Origin: Gammaproteobacteria bacterium
GTDB lineage: Bacteria > Pseudomonadota > Gammaproteobacteria > SZUA-229
NCBI GenBank assembly: GCA_030637945.1
Contig: DAOWFN010000163.1
Location: forward strand, 1 to 9,336
DNA: 9,336 bases
Reading direction: 5' to 3'
A program made the position numbers and the translations under genes. Below the pieces are notes generated by a model. The model was not told the origin of the DNA, ran no database searches, and was given only the letters and a program-made list of their open reading frames with translations. Positions 6,528 to 9,336 of the stretch are shown in pieces. Within the stretch, counting starts at the first letter, position 1; every line of letters starts with the position of its first letter.

Positions 6528-6681
6528 GTGTGCTTATAATTTCGCCCAATGGGGTGATGCCCAAAAGCCAGATTTTTCGTTATTGCCTTTCAGCATACTT
6601 ATAAGTATGCTTTCAAGCCAATGCCTTGACTCTGGCTTTTGGGCATCACCAGAATTTATGATAATTAACCAGAGTTGCCTT
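6528..6681 (+). repeat. Right arm of the palindrome, split by an insertion
   Basis: Bases 6528-6545 (GTGTGCTTATAATTTCGC) and 6651-6681 (AGAATTT, then ATGATAATTAACCAGAGTTG, CCTT) together repeat the left arm in inverted orientation, pointing toward nadB. Between them lie 105 bases with no counterpart in the left arm. The outer part contains TATAAT at 6535-6540 (TGTAAT in the left arm), but no good -35 at the right distance. Arm identity is about 45 of 50 positions overall, far above chance even for AT-rich DNA. Confidence 0.85.
6546..6650. mobile_element. MITE-like non-coding insertion with 20-bp inverted termini
   Basis: The core at 6553-6650 has perfect 20-bp terminal inverted repeats: GGTGATGCCCAAAAGCCAGA at 6553-6572 and its exact reverse complement at 6631-6650. 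A perfect 20-nt palindrome (AGCATACTTATAAGTATGCT, 6592-6611) sits at exactly the same centre, 6601.5. The two 19-base segments between are equal in length but not complementary. A 7-base stretch CCAATGG (6546-6552) also belongs to the insertion when compared with the uninterrupted arm at 6415-6464. The only shared flank I see is AAT, two bases outside each terminus, which may be chance. There is no transposase, so it would need one supplied elsewhere. In RNA it would fold into a long hairpin. The mirror-image peptides readable on both strands are by-products of the symmetry. Confidence 0.7.
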
Positions 6682-6703
6682 TCAACAGTTAAACTTACAT
6701 TAT
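6675..6703 (+). promoter_or_regulatory. Possible sigma-70 promoter for nadB
   Basis: TTGCCT (6675-6680), a 17-base spacer and CATTAT (6698-6703) give four of six consensus matches at each hexamer, with a predicted leader of about 39 bases to the nadB ATG. The -35 lies at the inner edge of the repeated arm (TTGCCTT). TATAAT at 6535-6540 is an alternative, in which case the insertion hairpin would lie in the nadB leader RNA. Neither candidate is strong. Confidence 0.3.
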
Positions 6704-6748
6704 TTCGACTAAATCTTAAAGTCTGATAACAAATATACACACGAAATC

Positions 6749-8392
6749 ATGCCGATCACACACCAACATGATGTTTTAATTATAGGCGGCGGCGCAGCGG
6801 GTCTCAGCCTCGCACTGCGCGTTGCCGATAAATGTAGCGTGGCAATCATTACCAAAGGCCCTAGCAAGGATGGCAGCACCTATTATGCACAGGGCGGCAT
6901 GTCTGCCGTTCTCAGTGATGACGATTCTTTTGGATCACACATTGAAGACACCATAAATGTTGGTGGTACTTTATCAAATGAAAAAACCGTCAAGTTCGTC
7001 ATTGAGCACGGCCCTGAAAACATCCGCTGGATGCAGGAACTCGGTGTACCGTTCAGCAGTGAAACATTCAATTCAGGTAAGCGAGAATTACATCTGACAC
7101 GTGAAGGTGGGCACACGCACCGCCGCGTCGTTCACGCCGCCGACGCGACCGGCAAGGCCATGAGCGACACTCTGGAAAATCACGCACGCCATCATGACAA
7201 CATTTCGTTTTTTGAGCACCATATCGCTGTCGACTTAATCACCACGGAAAAACAGGGCTACGGTGACTTATCGAATAGCTGTATCGGTGCATACATACTC
7301 AATAAACAAAGCAATCGCGTCGAAACTTTTCAGGCACGTTTTGTTGTATTAGCAACCGGCGGTGCAAGTAAAGTTTATCTATATACCAGTAACCCCGATG
7401 GTTCTACCGGTGATGGAATAGCCATGGCATGGCGTGCCGGTTGCAGTGTCAGCAATATGGAATTTAACCAGTTTCACCCGACCTGTTTATATCACCCCGA
7501 AGCAAAGTCATTCCTCATCAGCGAAGCCATCCGTGGCGAAGGAGGAAAACTATTACTACCAGATGGCAAACAGTTCATGCATAAATTCGACGAACGTGGT
7601 GAACTGGCACCACGTGATATCGTGGCACGTGCCATCGACCATGAGATGAAACGTCTGGGGGCACCCTGTGTTTATCTCGACATCAGTCACCGCTCCCCTG
7701 CTTTTATAGCTTCACATTTTCCAACTATTCATGAGCGTTGCTTAAAATTCGGCATAGATATAACCAAAGAACCCATTCCTGTCGTGCCTGCTGCGCACTA
7801 CACATGTGGCGGCGTAAATACCGACTTAAGCGGAAAAACAGAAATCACCAATCTGTATGCAATCGGTGAAACTGCACACACCGGACTGCACGGCTCTAAC
7901 CGCATGGCCAGTAACTCATTACTTGAATGCTTGGTGTTTTCTCAATCGACAGCGAACGATATTTTGTCTCTAATTGATAAACCCCATCATTCCCAACAAA
8001 TTTCAAACTGGGATGAAAGTCGAGTCACCGACTCCGATGAAGATGTTGTTATCTCTCACAACTGGGATGAGTTACGTCGTTTCATGTGGGATTATGTCGG
8101 CATCGTCAGAACAAATAAACGCCTGGAACGTGCCATGCACAGGGTAAGTTTATTGCAGCATGAGATCGACGAGTATTACAGCAACTTCCGCATCAGCAGC
8201 GACCTGATCGAATTACGCAATCTAACCCTGGTGGCAGAATTAATTATTCGCAGCGCGATGTCACGCAAAGAAAGTCGCGGCCTGCATTTTTCGCTAGACT
8301 ACCCCGAAGCTGATGAATCAACTATGGCCAGAGACACTGTCTTAAGGCCACAGCAAAAATCAAATAAAGAAAAAATTAAAATCATTAAATAA
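6749..8392 (+). CDS. nadB: L-aspartate oxidase
   Basis: NadB is a cytosolic FAD enzyme that oxidises L-aspartate to iminoaspartate, which NadA condenses with dihydroxyacetone phosphate to quinolinate for NAD synthesis. The 547-residue protein is close to the 540 of E. coli. The FAD-binding glycine motif is VLIIGGGAAGLSLAL (GGGAAG at 13-18). Other family blocks are TYYAQGGMSAVL, LTREGGHTHRRVVHAADATG (Glu119), NMEFNQFHPT (His243), ELAPRDIVARAID (Arg289), VPAAHYTCGG (His350) and GLHGSNRMASNSLLE (Arg385). These correspond to the E. coli active-site residues Glu121, His244, Arg290, His351 and Arg386. The C-terminal helical domain (WDELRRFMWDYVGIVRTNKRLERA) is intact. The ATG at 6749 gives the family N-terminus but lacks a visible ribosome site. 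Divergence from rpoE is conserved in E. coli. Confidence 0.97.
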   Translation: MPITHQHDVLIIGGGAAGLSLALRVADKCSVAIITKGPSKDGSTYYAQGGMSAVLSDDDSFGSHIEDTINVGGTLSNEKTVKFVIEHGPENIRWMQELGVPFSSETFNSGKRELHLTREGGHTHRRVVHAADATGKAMSDTLENHARHHDNISFFEHHIAVDLITTEKQGYGDLSNSCIGAYILNKQSNRVETFQARFVVLATGGASKVYLYTSNPDGSTGDGIAMAWRAGCSVSNMEFNQFHPTCLYHPEAKSFLISEAIRGEGGKLLLPDGKQFMHKFDERGELAPRDIVARAIDHEMKRLGAPCVYLDISHRSPAFIASHFPTIHERCLKFGIDITKEPIPVVPAAHYTCGGVNTDLSGKTEITNLYAIGETAHTGLHGSNRMASNSLLECLVFSQSTANDILSLIDKPHHSQQISNWDESRVTDSDEDVVISHNWDELRRFMWDYVGIVRTNKRLERAMHRVSLLQHEIDEYYSNFRISSDLIELRNLTLVAELIIRSAMSRKESRGLHFSLDYPEADESTMARDTVLRPQQKSNKEKIKIIK

Positions 8393-8401
8393 ATTAGAGT
8401 C

Positions 8402-8476
8402 GTAGGATAGCACAAGGTTTTGCTGTTACTGGCATGATGGACATTGCCAGCAACGCTAGCGCTTATGCAAGCCTAC
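8402..8476. repeat. REP-like inverted pair with GTAGG heads between nadB and rhdA
   Basis: The element begins GTAGG (8402-8406) and ends CCTAC (8472-8476). Its halves are imperfectly complementary over the whole 75 bases. The inner stem is CTGGCA (8429-8434) against TGCCAG (8445-8450), and each half holds its own small hairpin (AGCA...TGCT on the left; CGCTAGCG on the right). A GTAG head followed by an imperfect palindrome is the described layout of REP sequences mobilised by RAYT proteins, and two in opposite orientation form a BIME-like unit. No T-run follows either end, so it is not an intrinsic terminator. No RAYT gene lies in the window. Confidence 0.6.
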
Positions 8477-8512
8477 ATGCCTATGACTTAAAAATTACAA
8501 CTATTTTCTACT

Positions 8513-9328
8513 ATGCCACAAGCCAAATACTTTATCGAACCAGAAGAACTAGAAGCCCTAAAAGATAATGAAAATATCGTTATCGTAGATCTATGCAAAG
8601 CCAAACAATACGCACAGGCGCATATACCTGGTGCGCACTTTGTTAATTACGCAGATATCGTAGCGATTGATAAACCTGTTATGGGTTTGCTGCCTGATAA
8701 TGAAAAATTCTCTACTTTACTGTCCAGCCTGGGCATCACAAATAAATCCCTGATCGTTGCTTATGATGATGAAGGCGGAGGCTGCGCTGCACGTTTTATC
8801 TGGACACTGCATGTTTTTGGCCATGAAACGGCTGTCGTTCTTAACGGTGGCTTGCACAGCTGGGCAAACGAAGGACATCCATTGAGCAATGAGGCACCAG
8901 ATAACACAGCGATCAGTAATTACAACTTGAAAAAAACACATCATCACACAGCCACACGTGCTTTTATACAAACACATATAGACGATGAAAATGTGGTTTT
9001 TCTCGACGCGCGTTCCTTAGCCGAATATACAGGCGAAAAAAAATTTGCAGAAAAAGCTGGTCATATACCCGGCGCAATCCATTATGAGTGGACCGAGGCT
9101 ATGGATCAGAATAACAACCTGCGTCGATTACCAACTGACGACATCCAGCAAAGACTGGATGACTTAGGCATCAGCAAAGATAAAGAAGTTGTCTGTTATT
9201 GCCAATCACACCATCGTTCGGCCTATTCCTGGCTGATTTTAAAATCCCTGGGTTACGAAAACGTTCTAGGTTATCCAGGCTCGTGGTCTGAATGGGGAAA
9301 CCATCCAGACACACCGGTAGAAAAATAG
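8513..9328 (+). CDS. rhdA: Rhodanese / thiosulfate sulfurtransferase, RhdA type
   Basis: This cytosolic sulfurtransferase of 271 residues moves sulfane sulfur from a donor such as thiosulfate onto an active-site cysteine and then to an acceptor. It has tandem rhodanese domains. The N-terminal, inactive one spans about 5-125, with VIVDLCKAKQYAQAHIPGAHFVNY and the loop GGGCAARFIW. The catalytic one spans about 145-268, with VFLDARSLAEYTGEKKFAEKAGHIPGAIHYEW. The active loop CQSHHRS starts at Cys230. Azotobacter vinelandii RhdA has CQTHHRS at Cys230, so this is that subtype rather than the CGSGVTA loop of mercaptopyruvate sulfurtransferase. Cys228 lies two residues before it. The protein is complete, ending just before the window edge. 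The start ATG has no clear ribosome site, and the gene is 120 bases past nadB with a REP-like repeat between. Confidence 0.93.
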   Translation: MPQAKYFIEPEELEALKDNENIVIVDLCKAKQYAQAHIPGAHFVNYADIVAIDKPVMGLLPDNEKFSTLLSSLGITNKSLIVAYDDEGGGCAARFIWTLHVFGHETAVVLNGGLHSWANEGHPLSNEAPDNTAISNYNLKKTHHHTATRAFIQTHIDDENVVFLDARSLAEYTGEKKFAEKAGHIPGAIHYEWTEAMDQNNNLRRLPTDDIQQRLDDLGISKDKEVVCYCQSHHRSAYSWLILKSLGYENVLGYPGSWSEWGNHPDTPVEK

Positions 9329-9336
9329 TTTTAAGT

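Noticed and set aside
6490..6740. Overlapping small ORFs on both strands giving mirror-image peptides (GDAQKP... ...SGFWASP)
   Set aside because: The matching peptides follow automatically from the perfect inverted termini of the insertion. Neither frame has a ribosome site or known domain.
8402..8476. Fold-back after nadB as an intrinsic terminator
   Set aside because: No T-run follows either end and the stem is imperfect; a REP-like repeat explains it better.
8434..8600. Small ORF starting ATGATGGACATT that overlaps the rhdA start in another frame
   Set aside because: It lies mostly in the REP-like repeat and then shadows rhdA, with no recognisable domain or ribosome site.

Overview
The window reads as chromosomal core DNA of a gammaproteobacterium outside the Enterobacterales, moderately AT-rich. 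The divergent order nadB <> rpoE-rseA-rseB-rseC ... lepA-lepB matches the arrangement known from E. coli and, with the muc names, Pseudomonas. Three features point away from the enterics: a DUF4845 gene directly after lepB, a small CxxC glutaredoxin-like gene between rseC and lepA, and a RhdA-type rhodanese with the CQSHHRS active loop. No mucD/degP-like protease gene lies between rseC and lepA.

Minus strand, read from about 6374 down to 1: a possible 21-codon leader ORF overlapping the rpoE start; rpoE (sigma-E); rseA (anti-sigma factor); rseB (periplasmic regulator); rseC (membrane Cys-cluster protein); a rho-independent terminator; a glutaredoxin-like gene; a strong-looking promoter almost touching lepA; lepA (EF4); lepB (signal peptidase I); and the start of a DUF4845 membrane protein that runs off the left edge. 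The sigma-E genes sense envelope stress. LepB and the DUF4845 protein belong to membrane and secretion biology, and LepA to translation.

Plus strand, 6749 to 9328: nadB (L-aspartate oxidase, first step of NAD synthesis), then a complete two-domain rhodanese (rhdA). They are separated by a 75-bp fold-back repeat with GTAGG at both outer ends, like an inverted pair of REP elements.

The most unusual part is the 436-bp divergent region between rpoE and nadB (6313-6748). It holds a large imperfect palindrome: a 50-nt arm at 6415-6464 recurs inverted at 6528-6545 plus 6651-6681, with about 45 of 50 positions matching. The right arm is split by a 105-bp insertion. Inside the insertion is a symmetric 98-bp element with perfect 20-bp terminal inverted repeats and a perfect 20-nt palindrome at its exact centre. 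The uninterrupted left arm therefore serves as an internal empty-site reference for a MITE-like insertion into the nadB leader side. The same region contains a good sigma-E promoter candidate for rpoE and two related 12-bp dyads. No CRISPR array, tRNA, rRNA or protein-coding mobile element was seen, and no wholly new protein system is evident. The novelty lies in the intergenic architecture.
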